Below are positions 1 through 8,084 of a stretch of 64,000 nt of DNA, one piece after another (position 1 is the stretch's first letter; each line of letters starts with the position of its first letter). The notes beneath the pieces were generated by a model that saw only the letters and a program-made list of their open reading frames with translations, was not told the DNA's origin and made no database searches. The position numbers and the translations under genes are program-made. Source of the stretch: Helicobacter pametensis ATCC 51478 (lineage in GTDB: Bacteria; Campylobacterota; Campylobacteria; Campylobacterales; Helicobacteraceae); assembly GCF_000518225.1 (NCBI RefSeq), contig NZ_KI912401.1, positions 437,478-501,477 of the forward strand, read 5' to 3'.

Positions 1-129
1 GATCATTTCGCTCCCATTCCACATGATGGCAAAGAATTTAGCTTTGTTCTGATCGCTCGCATGCTTTGGGATAAAGGAGTGGGAGAATTCATCGAAGCAA
101 TCAAAATCTTAAAGAAATCACATGATTAA
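1..129 (+). pseudogene. Glycosyltransferase family 4 fragment, cut short at its C-terminus
   Basis: Frame 1 is open from the window edge to a TAA at 127-129. It encodes a stretch containing FVLIARMLWDKGVGEFIEA, which is the usual start of the C-terminal, nucleotide-sugar-binding half of GT4 (PglA/GT-B) enzymes. Family members normally run on for roughly 150 more residues (the E-x7-E region). Here the protein stops about 20 residues after the motif, and its last codons overlap the start of the dehydrogenase at 122. It is therefore probably truncated and inactive, perhaps at a recombination junction. The upstream part is outside the window, so pseudogene status is an inference. Confidence 0.7.
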
Positions 130-1381
130 AACCATCGCGATTATCGGACTTGGCTATGTCGGACTCCCTTTAGCTATCGAGTTTGGCAAGCTCTACCCTA
201 CTCTTGGATATGATATTGATTCTAAACGCATCGATGAGCTTTGCATCCCTTATGATCGCACCCACCAAATCAGCCCACAAGAGTTTAGTGAGGCTTTGCA
301 TCTAAGCTTCCATCACAACATCAATGACCTCCAAAAAGCCCAGATCTACATCATCACCGTCCCCACTCCACTTGATTCTTTCAAATCTCCAGATATTTCC
401 TATCTCCAAGAGGCTTCAAGATCGATTGCTCCCCTGCTCAAAAAGGGCGATATCGTGATTTATGAATCCACCACCTATCCCACCTGCACTCGCCTTGAGT
501 GTGTACCAATCCTTGAGCGATACTCCAATCTCAAGTTCAACACAGACTTTTTCATAGGATATTCTCCTGAGCGCATAAGCCCAAGTGATCCTACCCACAA
601 ACTCACTCAGATTCGCAAAATCACAAGCGGAAGTACAGAGCAAATCGCTCAAGAGATCGATGCCCTCTACTCCTCCATCATCACCGCAGGGACTTACCTC
701 GCTCCAAGCATAGAGGTGGCTGAAATGGCAAAAGCCATCGAAAATGCCCAAAGAGATCTTAATATCGCCTTTGTCAATGAAGTTGCCATCCTTTGTGATG
801 CACTTGGTATCCCCACTCATGAAGTGCTTAAAGCTGCTAGCACAAAGTGGAATTTCCTCCCCTTCTCCCCTGGGCTTGTGGGAGGGCATTGCATCAGTGT
901 CGATCCCTACTATCTCACGCACAAAGCCCAAGAGCTTGGAATCCATACGCGTGTGATCTCCTCTGGTCGCCTTGTCAATGACGCCATGCCTCACTTCATC
1001 GCTCACAAGCTCATCAAGCTCCTCAGTCAAGCTCACATCCCCCTCTTTGATGCCCAGATTCTCATCCTTGGTGCGACATTCAAAGAAAATTGCAACGACA
1101 TCCGCAACTCCAAAGTCTTTGAAGTCGCACAGGAGCTTCAAGACTTTGGCTGCAAGATTACTTTACTTGATCCCTTGGCAGACAAGTATGAAGTCCAAAG
1201 CAAACACAATCTCACTCTTTTTCATACCCTAGAAGAACTTCCACACACAAGCTTTGATGCACTCCTTGGAGCTGTGGCTCATGATGCATTTACTCTCATG
1301 GATTTCACTCCATTTCTGCATCAAAATAGCGTGATTTATGATCTTAAGGGTATGTTAAAATCCTCCCACGCTAGGCTGTAA
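122..1381 (+). CDS. Nucleotide-sugar dehydrogenase (UDP-Glc/GlcNAc/GalNAc dehydrogenase family, WbpO/TviB-like)
   Basis: This 419-residue protein belongs to the family that oxidises C6 of a UDP-hexose (or HexNAc) to the uronic acid with 2 NAD+, supplying acidic sugars for capsule or LPS. Visible are the N-terminal Rossmann motif GLGYVGLP (residues 9-16), an ESTTYPTCT segment near 115-123, the helix containing EMAKAIENAQRDLNIAFVNE, and the catalytic cysteine in GGHCISVDPYYL (Cys257). The C-terminal domain has GATFKENCNDIRNS. Length is normal for WbpO/VipA/TviB proteins. The start overlaps the truncated glycosyltransferase by 8 bases and the MBOAT gene follows after 10 bases, so the three are probably co-transcribed. 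The exact substrate cannot be read from sequence. Confidence 0.9.
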   Translation: MIKTIAIIGLGYVGLPLAIEFGKLYPTLGYDIDSKRIDELCIPYDRTHQISPQEFSEALHLSFHHNINDLQKAQIYIITVPTPLDSFKSPDISYLQEASRSIAPLLKKGDIVIYESTTYPTCTRLECVPILERYSNLKFNTDFFIGYSPERISPSDPTHKLTQIRKITSGSTEQIAQEIDALYSSIITAGTYLAPSIEVAEMAKAIENAQRDLNIAFVNEVAILCDALGIPTHEVLKAASTKWNFLPFSPGLVGGHCISVDPYYLTHKAQELGIHTRVISSGRLVNDAMPHFIAHKLIKLLSQAHIPLFDAQILILGATFKENCNDIRNSKVFEVAQELQDFGCKITLLDPLADKYEVQSKHNLTLFHTLEELPHTSFDALLGAVAHDAFTLMDFTPFLHQNSVIYDLKGMLKSSHARL

Positions 1382-1391
1382 GGACCTTTCC

Positions 1392-2915
1392 ATGCTCTTC
1401 AACTCCTATATCTTCATCTTTGCATTTTTACCCTGTATGCTGGTGGGCTACTACATCCTCAAGCATCAAGCATATTTTCGCCTATCCAAAATTTTCTTGG
1501 TTATTGGAAGCTTATTTTTCTATGGATATTGGAATCTCTCCTATGTGCCCATCCTACTCTCTAGTTTGGTGATCAACTTTCTTTTTGCTCAAAAGCTAGT
1601 CAATCCAACTTGGGGGGGGGGGCATAGAAGATTTTGGCTGATTGGCGGGATCACTTTCAACCTAGGTCTATTGGGGTTTTTCAAATACACTGATTTTTTC
1701 CTTGAAAATATCAACTTTGTCTTTGATTCACAAATCCCACTTCTCTCCCTCACACTTCCCTTAGCAATTAGTTTTTTCACCTTTCAGCAAATTGCATTTC
1801 TTGTAGATACCTACAAATCACAAGAAGGTAAAAAGATCGATTTATTGGATTATTTGCTTTTTGTCACATTTTTCCCCCAACTCATTGCTGGGCCAATCGT
1901 CCATCACAAAGAGATGATGCCTCAGTTTGCTTCACTCCTTACAAAAAGCAAAGAGCTCATCGACTGGGAAAAGTTTGCTAAAGGCTTATTTATCTTTTCT
2001 ATCGGATTATTCAAAAAAGTCGTCATCGCAGATCAATTTGCTATCTATGCCAACAAAGGATTTGAAGCTGCTCAAAATGGGATCCATCTCAATCTAATCG
2101 AATCTTGGCTCACCTCCCTCTCCTACACATTTCAGCTTTATTTTGACTTCAGTGGGTATTGCGATATGGCGATTGGGATCGCTCTTTTCTTTGGAATCAT
2201 CTTGCCAATCAATTTCAACTCTCCATATAAAGCAAGCAATATCAAAGATTTTTGGAAAAGATGGCATATGACACTAGGGAGATTTCTCACAGAATATCTT
2301 TATATCCCGCTAGGTGGCAACAAAAAAGGATTTCCAAGAGAGCTTTTCAATCTCTTTGTCGTTTTTATGCTAAGTGGGATATGGCATGGGGCTGGATGGG
2401 GATTTATCATCTGGGGAGCATTGCATGCAAGTGCTATGGGCATTCATAGAATCTATCGCTACACCCTAGAGACATTCTTACATATCAAAGAGATTAAGAA
2501 TCGATTCTGTGTGGTGATTTGCTGGATCTTGACTTTCAACTTCATCAATACTTCTTGGGTGTTTTTCAGAAGTGAAAATGTAAGTGGAGCACTTGATATC
2601 CTTAAGAGTATGATTGGATTCAATGGGATTGTTTTGCCAAGTGTTCTTAGGTCATATCTAGGTGAAAATATTCTCAATCGTTTTTTATCTTTTTCATACC
2701 CATTTCCCATTATTGCACCTTCCTTTACAGAAGCCTTTAGAATGATTGCTTGCTTCTGTCTCTTTTCATGGTGCTTTTTATATACAAAAAATAGCTCATC
2801 CATATCAAATAAGCCATCCAAAATCACCACCATGTGGCTTAGCTTTATGATGTGGTATGCAATCATCAAAATTAGTTTTTCTCCATATCAAGAATTTTTA
2901 TATTTTAATTTTTAG
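1392..2915 (+). CDS. MBOAT-family O-acyltransferase (AlgI/PatA-like), phase-variable, ON
   Basis: This 507-residue polytopic membrane protein is of the MBOAT family, which moves an acyl group (usually acetyl) across the inner membrane for transfer to a polysaccharide or peptidoglycan. The N-terminus MLFNSYIFIFAFLP, the central FSGYCDMAIGIALFFGI, NFNSPYKASNIKDFWKRWH and the catalytic-His motif LSGIWHGAGWGFIIWG (His332) are textbook for AlgI/PatA/DltB-type members. A G11 run lies inside the coding sequence at 1612-1622 and is read as Trp-Gly-Gly-Gly; at this length the full frame is open. Slippage by one G would truncate the protein near residue 77. The SGNH-like gene 8 bases downstream is the expected partner. 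The target glycan is unknown but the neighbours suggest a surface polysaccharide. Confidence 0.92.
   Translation: MLFNSYIFIFAFLPCMLVGYYILKHQAYFRLSKIFLVIGSLFFYGYWNLSYVPILLSSLVINFLFAQKLVNPTWGGGHRRFWLIGGITFNLGLLGFFKYTDFFLENINFVFDSQIPLLSLTLPLAISFFTFQQIAFLVDTYKSQEGKKIDLLDYLLFVTFFPQLIAGPIVHHKEMMPQFASLLTKSKELIDWEKFAKGLFIFSIGLFKKVVIADQFAIYANKGFEAAQNGIHLNLIESWLTSLSYTFQLYFDFSGYCDMAIGIALFFGIILPINFNSPYKASNIKDFWKRWHMTLGRFLTEYLYIPLGGNKKGFPRELFNLFVVFMLSGIWHGAGWGFIIWGALHASAMGIHRIYRYTLETFLHIKEIKNRFCVVICWILTFNFINTSWVFFRSENVSGALDILKSMIGFNGIVLPSVLRSYLGENILNRFLSFSYPFPIIAPSFTEAFRMIACFCLFSWCFLYTKNSSSISNKPSKITTMWLSFMMWYAIIKISFSPYQEFLYFNF
1612..1622 (+). repeat. Poly-G tract (G11), contingency locus inside the MBOAT gene
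   Basis: Eleven consecutive G residues encode the third base pair of a Trp codon and three Gly codons in the MBOAT gene. The reading frame is intact at this length. Tracts of this length are prone to slipped-strand mispairing in Helicobacter and Campylobacter, so on/off switching is expected. Confidence 0.9.
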
Positions 2916-2923
2916 GATTCGGT

Positions 2924-3976
2924 GTGAAAAAAATTTTGTGGTTCTTGTTTTCTGGTCTTATTCCTTTAAGTAGCATAGGAATTGCTCTCTACATCTTTGA
3001 TCCCTATCAGTTATTTCACAAACCCATTTTGAGAAAACCAATTTTTAATGCCGATATGTACTACCAAGCAGCAGGAATTATCAATAATTATGCCTTTGAT
3101 TCTGTGATTTTGGGTAGCTCCATCCTTGTCAATACATCTTCAAACGAAGCAAGTAGCAAAATAGGGTATCAATGGGTTAATCTATCTGCGGGAGGGGCAA
3201 GTGTCGAGATTAGAACAGACATACTGAGATATGTCCTAAAAAATAAAAAAATTCGTAATATCATTTTTTCTTTGGAGCCTGGATGGCTATCCAATAAAAA
3301 CACATCGACCAATAAGTATGCCTATCTTTATGATCAAAATCGACTCAATGACTTTAAAACCTATATCGATGAATACTTTATTGCTTGTCTCTTTATACAC
3401 AAACTCTGCCTAAAGGGGCAAAACACTCTAGATCGGCCAGCAAATTGGATTAATGAAACTTCAACAAAAATGCGCCTTGGAGGATTTCAATCTTGGCTCA
3501 AAAATGCAGATCGTCCGGATTTAAACTCTGTGATCAAACAGATTATGTCATTCAAACAAACAGAATACTCAAAGACATTGCAAGAAATTTATCCTCCGCT
3601 CATCCAAATTTTAAAACATCATCAAGACACAAAATTTATTTTTATTATTCCGCCTTTTTCTCGCCTCTCTTATAAGATCAAATTTATTTCAATAGAACCA
3701 GCTATCAAAAAACTACTTGCACTAGATTTAAAAAATGTTTTTATTTTTGGATTTGATACAACGAGTATTCCTGATGATTTATCACATTATGTTGACACTG
3801 CTCACTACGATGAAACAATCAATTCTTTTATGCTCGATGCAATCAAAAATAACACACACAGAATCACTCTTAAAAATGTCGATTCTTATTTTCAAGAAAT
3901 GAGAAAAAAAGTTGAAGCATATGATCTTGAACCACTCAAACAACAAATCATCAAGAGTGGGGTATTGAATAAATAG
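2924..3976 (+). CDS. SGNH/AlgX-DltD-like O-acetyltransferase partner of the MBOAT protein
   Basis: This 350-residue protein has one N-terminal membrane anchor (about residues 4-24) and a periplasmic body. The segment DSVILGSSILVN (about 59-70) fits the nucleophile block of SGNH-type esterases and transferases in its GSS form, as in DltD/AlgJ-type proteins. The late DTAHYDE (Asp291, His294) fits the DxxH catalytic pair. Such proteins pair with an MBOAT membrane component to acetylate glycans in the periplasm. It begins 8 bases after the MBOAT stop. The DNA is visibly A/T-richer than the dehydrogenase upstream, which suggests separate acquisition. Catalytic assignment is inferred from motif spacing, not from an alignment. 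Confidence 0.7.
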   Translation: MKKILWFLFSGLIPLSSIGIALYIFDPYQLFHKPILRKPIFNADMYYQAAGIINNYAFDSVILGSSILVNTSSNEASSKIGYQWVNLSAGGASVEIRTDILRYVLKNKKIRNIIFSLEPGWLSNKNTSTNKYAYLYDQNRLNDFKTYIDEYFIACLFIHKLCLKGQNTLDRPANWINETSTKMRLGGFQSWLKNADRPDLNSVIKQIMSFKQTEYSKTLQEIYPPLIQILKHHQDTKFIFIIPPFSRLSYKIKFISIEPAIKKLLALDLKNVFIFGFDTTSIPDDLSHYVDTAHYDETINSFMLDAIKNNTHRITLKNVDSYFQEMRKKVEAYDLEPLKQQIIKSGVLNK

Positions 3977-4023
3977 TTTTGGGTTAAAATTCACTTCATC
4001 TCAACCATTTTTCAAGGATCATC

Positions 4024-4656
4024 ATGAACAAACATTTCAAGAAGATTTCAAACTATGCAATGATTGGGGGATTTAGTGCCTTGGCTCTTGTCGCTATCAG
4101 TGGATGCAATAGCAGTTCAACCCCCACTTCAAACAACCAAGACACACTCCAATCACTTCAACAAAGCAAAAAAGGAGCCTTTGTCATCCTAGAAGAGCAA
4201 AAGGATGGAAGCTACAAGGTCGCAGAAGAATACCCAAGTGAGCAGACACGCGTCATCGTCCGTGATCAAAATGGACAAGAACGCATTCTTACACAAGAAG
4301 AGATTGATAAAATCATCAAAGAAGAAGAAGCCAAGATCAATAATGGCACAAGTGAGCTCACAAGCTCAAGTGGAGCAGGACTTGGGCTTGGTGGAGCACT
4401 TCTTGCAAGTGCCGCTGGGGCGATCCTAGGAAGCTATATCGGCAACAAACTCTTCAATAATCCCAACTTCCAACAAAACCAAATGCGAAACTACAAATCT
4501 CCTCAAGCCTATGAGCGCAGTCAAAATAGCTTTAATTCTGCTCGATCCAATACCGCATCTAGCACACCCAGTGCGCGCAGCACCAATAGTGGCAAAAGTG
4601 GCTTCTTTGGCTCAACTCCATCAAATACCTCAAGCTCATCAAACTATGGAGGCTAA
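4024..4656 (+). CDS. UPF0323 family lipoprotein
   Basis: This 210-residue lipoprotein has a signal peptide ending in the lipobox ISGC (Cys28). It then has a short charged region with [33 protein letters not shown] split over residues 60-95, a glycine/alanine-rich hydrophobic segment (about 116-145, [18 protein letters not shown]) and a low-complexity Ser/Asn tail. I recognise this as the UPF0323 lipoprotein of Helicobacter and Campylobacter (Cj0371-like), whose function is poorly known; Cj0371 has been linked to virulence or chemotaxis. The next gene, one base downstream, is the same partner as in Campylobacter (Cj0372-like). RBS AAGGA lies just before the ATG. Confidence 0.85.
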   Translation: MNKHFKKISNYAMIGGFSALALVAISGCNSSSTPTSNNQDTLQSLQQSKKGAFVILEEQKDGSYKVAEEYPSEQTRVIVRDQNGQERILTQEEIDKIIKEEEAKINNGTSELTSSSGAGLGLGGALLASAAGAILGSYIGNKLFNNPNFQQNQMRNYKSPQAYERSQNSFNSARSNTASSTPSARSTNSGKSGFFGSTPSNTSSSSNYGG

Positions 4657-4657
4657 A

Positions 4658-5830
4658 ATGGATATCACACAAGGCATTCAGCTCTCACCACAGATCTTGG
4701 AAGATATGGGATGTGAGTGGCATACAGACCCTGATCAAAGTGCATATATCAGCAATGAGATCATCAATATCACACAAGAAGAAGCTGATGCATTCTATGA
4801 GGCTGGAAATGAGCTTTATGAGATGTATTGTGAGGCAGGAGACTATGTCATCCAAAATGACCTTTTCTTTGAGCTAGATATCCCTCAAAGTCTGATTGAA
4901 CCCATCAAACAAAGCTGGGAAGAAGAAGTGCATTGGCATCTTTATGGGCGATTTGATCTAGCTGGAGGATTGGATGGCAGACCCATCAAACTCCTAGAGT
5001 TCAACGCTGATACCCCAACGATGCTCTATGAAAGTGCAGTGATCCAATGGGCAATCCTCAAAGCCAATAAAATGGATGAAAATCATCAATTCAACAATCT
5101 CTTTGAATCGCTTGGAGAAAATTTTCAGAGGATGATCACCCTAGGTGAAGATGTATCAAATTTTGATTCAATGTATGAGGGATGGAAGATCCTTTTTTCA
5201 AGTATTAGAGGAAATAGCGAAGAAGAGCGCACAGTAAGATTTCTGCAAGAGATCGCAACTTCTTATGGATTTGAAACTCAGTTTTGCTATGTCGATGAGG
5301 CGATTCTCTCTGCTCAAGATGGTTTGTTTTATGAAGATCAAAATTTTGAATTTTGGTTCAAGCTCATTCCTTGGGAGAACATCGCAATCGATGAGCCAGA
5401 AATGGCAAGCCTTATCAGAGAAATGATGGCAAACAAAAACACAATCTTCCTCAACCCAGCCTACACTTTGCTCTTCCAAAGTAAGAGAATGCTCAAAGTC
5501 CTCTGGGATCTTTTCCCCAATCACCCCCTACTTCTTGAAACTTCTTATGAACCGCTTAAGGGCAAAAAACAAGTACGCAAGAGTGCTTTTGGGCGTGAAG
5601 GAGCAAATGTAGAGATTTTGGATCCTGCCTTAAATCTCATCGAGGGCAAAGATGGAATCTATGGCAATCATAAACCCATCTATCAAGAGTTTTACGAACT
5701 CAACTCTCATCAAGGAGAATCCTATCAGCCCAATGTCTTCTATGCCTATGAAAGCTGTGCCTTGGGATTCCGTAAAGGTGGGAAGATCATCGATAATTAC
5801 TCAAAATTTGTAAGCCATAGGATTATCTAA
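4658..5830 (+). CDS. Glutathionylspermidine synthase family protein (ATP-grasp)
   Basis: The 390-residue protein resembles the C-terminal synthetase domain of glutathionylspermidine synthase (GSP_synth). Supporting segments are WHLYGRFDLAGG, KLLEFNADTPTMLYES (substrate and ATP-grasp site), NPAYTLLFQSKRMLKVLWDLFPNHP, and KSAFGREGANVE near the end. The N-terminal amidase domain of the E. coli enzyme is absent, as in YgiC/YjfC-type stand-alone synthetases that ligate peptides or amines. A longer frame exists upstream, but ATG 4658 has GGAGG at the right distance and starts 1 base after the lipoprotein stop. It ends in a TAATG overlap with the GT2 gene. The real substrate is unknown. Confidence 0.85.
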   Translation: MDITQGIQLSPQILEDMGCEWHTDPDQSAYISNEIINITQEEADAFYEAGNELYEMYCEAGDYVIQNDLFFELDIPQSLIEPIKQSWEEEVHWHLYGRFDLAGGLDGRPIKLLEFNADTPTMLYESAVIQWAILKANKMDENHQFNNLFESLGENFQRMITLGEDVSNFDSMYEGWKILFSSIRGNSEEERTVRFLQEIATSYGFETQFCYVDEAILSAQDGLFYEDQNFEFWFKLIPWENIAIDEPEMASLIREMMANKNTIFLNPAYTLLFQSKRMLKVLWDLFPNHPLLLETSYEPLKGKKQVRKSAFGREGANVEILDPALNLIEGKDGIYGNHKPIYQEFYELNSHQGESYQPNVFYAYESCALGFRKGGKIIDNYSKFVSHRII

Positions 5831-6836
5831 TGTCATCACCATTCTCCTCACTCATTGTTCCAGTTTATAACACACAAGAGTATATTGCTAGATGCTTGAA
5901 AAGTTGTATGGGTCAAATCTTCAAAGACATTGAAATCATTGTTGTAGATGATAGAGGAAATGATGATGCGATCAAAATTGCCCAAAGATTCGCAAAACAA
6001 GACAAACGCATTCGCATTATCCATAATCCTAAAAATTTAGGACTTTTCCATACAAGAATTATTGGAGAACGACATGCAAGAGGAAAATATATCTTACATG
6101 TTGACTCTGATGATTATATAGGAAATGAAACTTGCAGTCTCCTTCATAGAGAAATCCTTAAATATCAAACCATAAAAAAAAAGGGGGGGGGGATGTAGAA
6201 ATTATTGGTTTTGGATTAAAAACAGTTGCAAATAAAAAATTTTCAAATCACTCTACTTTTTCATCTATCAAAACCTATGATCACAATGATGATTTAATGA
6301 GGAATCTTGCAATGCAGTGGAATTTAGCCAATAAAGCCTATCAACGGGATTTAATTCTCAAAACTCATGACTTTATTGATTCTCTATTTTCAGAAATTCC
6401 ACATCTCAATATGGGTGAAGATGCTCTGAAATTCTTTATCATCCTCATGCATGCTCAATCTTATATAGGTCTCAAACGAGTCTTTTATTATTATTTCTGC
6501 AATCCAAACTCTTTATGTAGAACTCCGGATCCAAAAATCATGACTGAATATGACAAAATTCTAAATCTTCTCAAAACTCTTCAAAGATCTCGACAAATTC
6601 AAACCAATCCTCTATTCAAAAAAACAAATCAAAAAATCCTAAGAAAAATCAAAAAACACAAACGATATCATGCTTATATCATCTCTTATCGCCAGATGCT
6701 TAAGTCCAAAAACAACTTTCATTATTTTATTTTTATCTTGAGATCACTATCTCATGCTCCATCTTTTGAAGTATTTATCAAAACATCTATACGAATGAGT
6801 ATTTTTCTAATAAGCTTGGGGAGATTAAAAATTTAA
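5830..6836 (+). pseudogene. GT2-family glycosyltransferase, phase-variable, OFF (frameshift at A9G10)
   Basis: The first frame (5830-6198) encodes a GT-A fold start: SLIVPVYNTQEYI, IIVVDDRGNDD (about 36-46) and the metal-binding DSDD at 92-95, then runs into an A9G10 tract and stops at a TAG just after it. The continuation is in the -1 frame from 6192 to 6836. It contains WNLANKAYQRDLI and MGEDALKF, typical of the C-terminal half of Campylobacter/Helicobacter GT2 enzymes. One extra G (11) or two fewer (8) would restore a protein of about 335 residues. The gene is therefore probably a switched-off contingency gene, not a dead one. It starts in a TAATG overlap with the preceding gene. Sugar specificity is unknown. 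Confidence 0.88.
6174..6192 (+). repeat. Composite A9G10 tract in the GT2 gene
   Basis: Nine A (6174-6182) followed by ten G (6183-6192) lie inside the coding sequence (Lys-Lys-Lys-Gly-Gly-Gly). The two halves of the gene are out of frame by one base across it. Confidence 0.9.
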
Positions 6837-6841
6837 GCCCT

Positions 6842-6863
6842 CCCCCCCCCCCTTTTTTTTTTT
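6842..6863. repeat. Composite C11T11 tract between convergent genes
   Basis: Eleven C (6842-6852) are followed by eleven T (6853-6863) in the 53-base gap between the GT2 stop (+) and the ackA stop (-). Read on the minus strand it is A11G11, the same design as the tracts at 6174, 26168, 51997 and 58382. It sits outside both coding sequences. Confidence 0.9.
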
Positions 6864-6889
6864 CATATTGCGACTACTTTCCATTGCAA

Positions 6890-8068
6890 TTACTTGGCAA
6901 GTCTCACTGTATCAAGCATGATCATCAATTCCTCATTTGTAGGGATTGCATACACTCCAATAGAGCTATCGCTTGCTCCTATCTTCTCTTCTCCTCGTTG
7001 TTGATTCTTGGCCTGATCAAGTCTTACTCCAAGGTATCCAAGCTGTGCGCAGACCCCTTCTCTAAAATGAGAAGAATTTTCTCCTACACCTGCTGTAAAA
7101 ACAATCGCATCAAGCCCACCTAGACTGACACTTAGTCGCGCAATCTCTTCAGCAACTCTAAACATCATAAAGTCAAATGCTCTCTTAGCCCCCTCATGTG
7201 TTTCATAGTTGCACTCAAGCGTATAGAAATTTGAGCTAAGTTCTGAAAGCCCGCCTACTCCACACTTGTAATACACAAAATCCCTGATCTCATCTACTCC
7301 ATAGCCCTTATTCTCCATCAAATAGAGCAGAATCCCCGGATCGATACCTCCTGGTCTTGTCCCCATACTCACACCATCAAGAGCTGTGAATCCCATTGTT
7401 GTCATCACAGATTTCCCATTCTCAATCGCACACAAAGACGCTCCTGATCCGATATGGGCAATCACAATTTTTTTGTTTGCAATTTCTGGATAACTCTCTT
7501 TGAGTTTTTGAGCAATATAAGCATAAGAAGTCCCATGCATTCCATAGCGTCTCACACCTTGTGTGTAAAGCTCATAGGGGATGGCATACATCGTCGCATT
7601 ACCCTGCATACTTTGGTGAAATGCTGTATCAAACACAGCTACTTGTGGAAGTGTAGGATATTTCTCCCTCATAAGTTTGATCACACGCAAATTATGTGGC
7701 TGATGGAGTGGAGCCAATGGGATCAAACTCTCAATATCAGCAATCACTTTTTCATCAATCAACACAGAAGAATCAAAAAGAGTCCCCCCATGCACCACTC
7801 GATGTCCACAAGCTTTGAGAGTGTATTCTTTGAATGTTTCAGTGATCCAATCGATCAAATATCCCAAGACAAGTGCATGGTTATGTGCCTCAGCCTCACT
7901 CCATTGATGCTCTGCAATGACTTGACCCTGTGCATCTTTTGCCTTAAAACTTGGAGCTTGATCGATCCCTTCAACCTGCCCCGATGCGATCGCTTCACTA
8001 TTCAAATCAAAAATCTTAAACTTAAGGCTGGAGCTCCCAGCATTGACAACTAAAATAATTTCTTTCAT
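6890..8068 (-). CDS. ackA: Acetate kinase
   Basis: This 392-residue enzyme interconverts acetyl-phosphate + ADP and acetate + ATP in the cytoplasm. The N-terminal phosphate-binding NAGSSSLKFKIF, the central HRVVHGG, AHIGSGASLCAI and MGFTALDGVSMGTRPGGIDPG blocks, and the late FTAGVGENS are all hallmarks of the acetokinase family, and length is normal. It lies 16 bases downstream of the phosphotransacetylase gene and presumably shares its promoter, giving the classic Pta-AckA overflow/acetyl-phosphate pathway. Confidence 0.97.
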   Translation of the reverse strand: MKEIILVVNAGSSSLKFKIFDLNSEAIASGQVEGIDQAPSFKAKDAQGQVIAEHQWSEAEAHNHALVLGYLIDWITETFKEYTLKACGHRVVHGGTLFDSSVLIDEKVIADIESLIPLAPLHQPHNLRVIKLMREKYPTLPQVAVFDTAFHQSMQGNATMYAIPYELYTQGVRRYGMHGTSYAYIAQKLKESYPEIANKKIVIAHIGSGASLCAIENGKSVMTTMGFTALDGVSMGTRPGGIDPGILLYLMENKGYGVDEIRDFVYYKCGVGGLSELSSNFYTLECNYETHEGAKRAFDFMMFRVAEEIARLSVSLGGLDAIVFTAGVGENSSHFREGVCAQLGYLGVRLDQAKNQQRGEEKIGASDSSIGVYAIPTNEELMIMLDTVRLAK

Positions 8069-8084
8069 TGATTTTCCTTAATTT

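Noticed and set aside
416-1141. Long minus-strand frame (241 codons) opposite the sugar dehydrogenase
   Set aside because: It lies entirely within a strongly conserved gene on the other strand, has no RBS or family match, and is a codon-bias shadow.
4511-4657. Upstream extension of the glutathionylspermidine synthase-like protein
   Set aside because: It overlaps the lipoprotein gene in another frame and is low in family-like sequence; ATG 4658 has GGAGG at good spacing.
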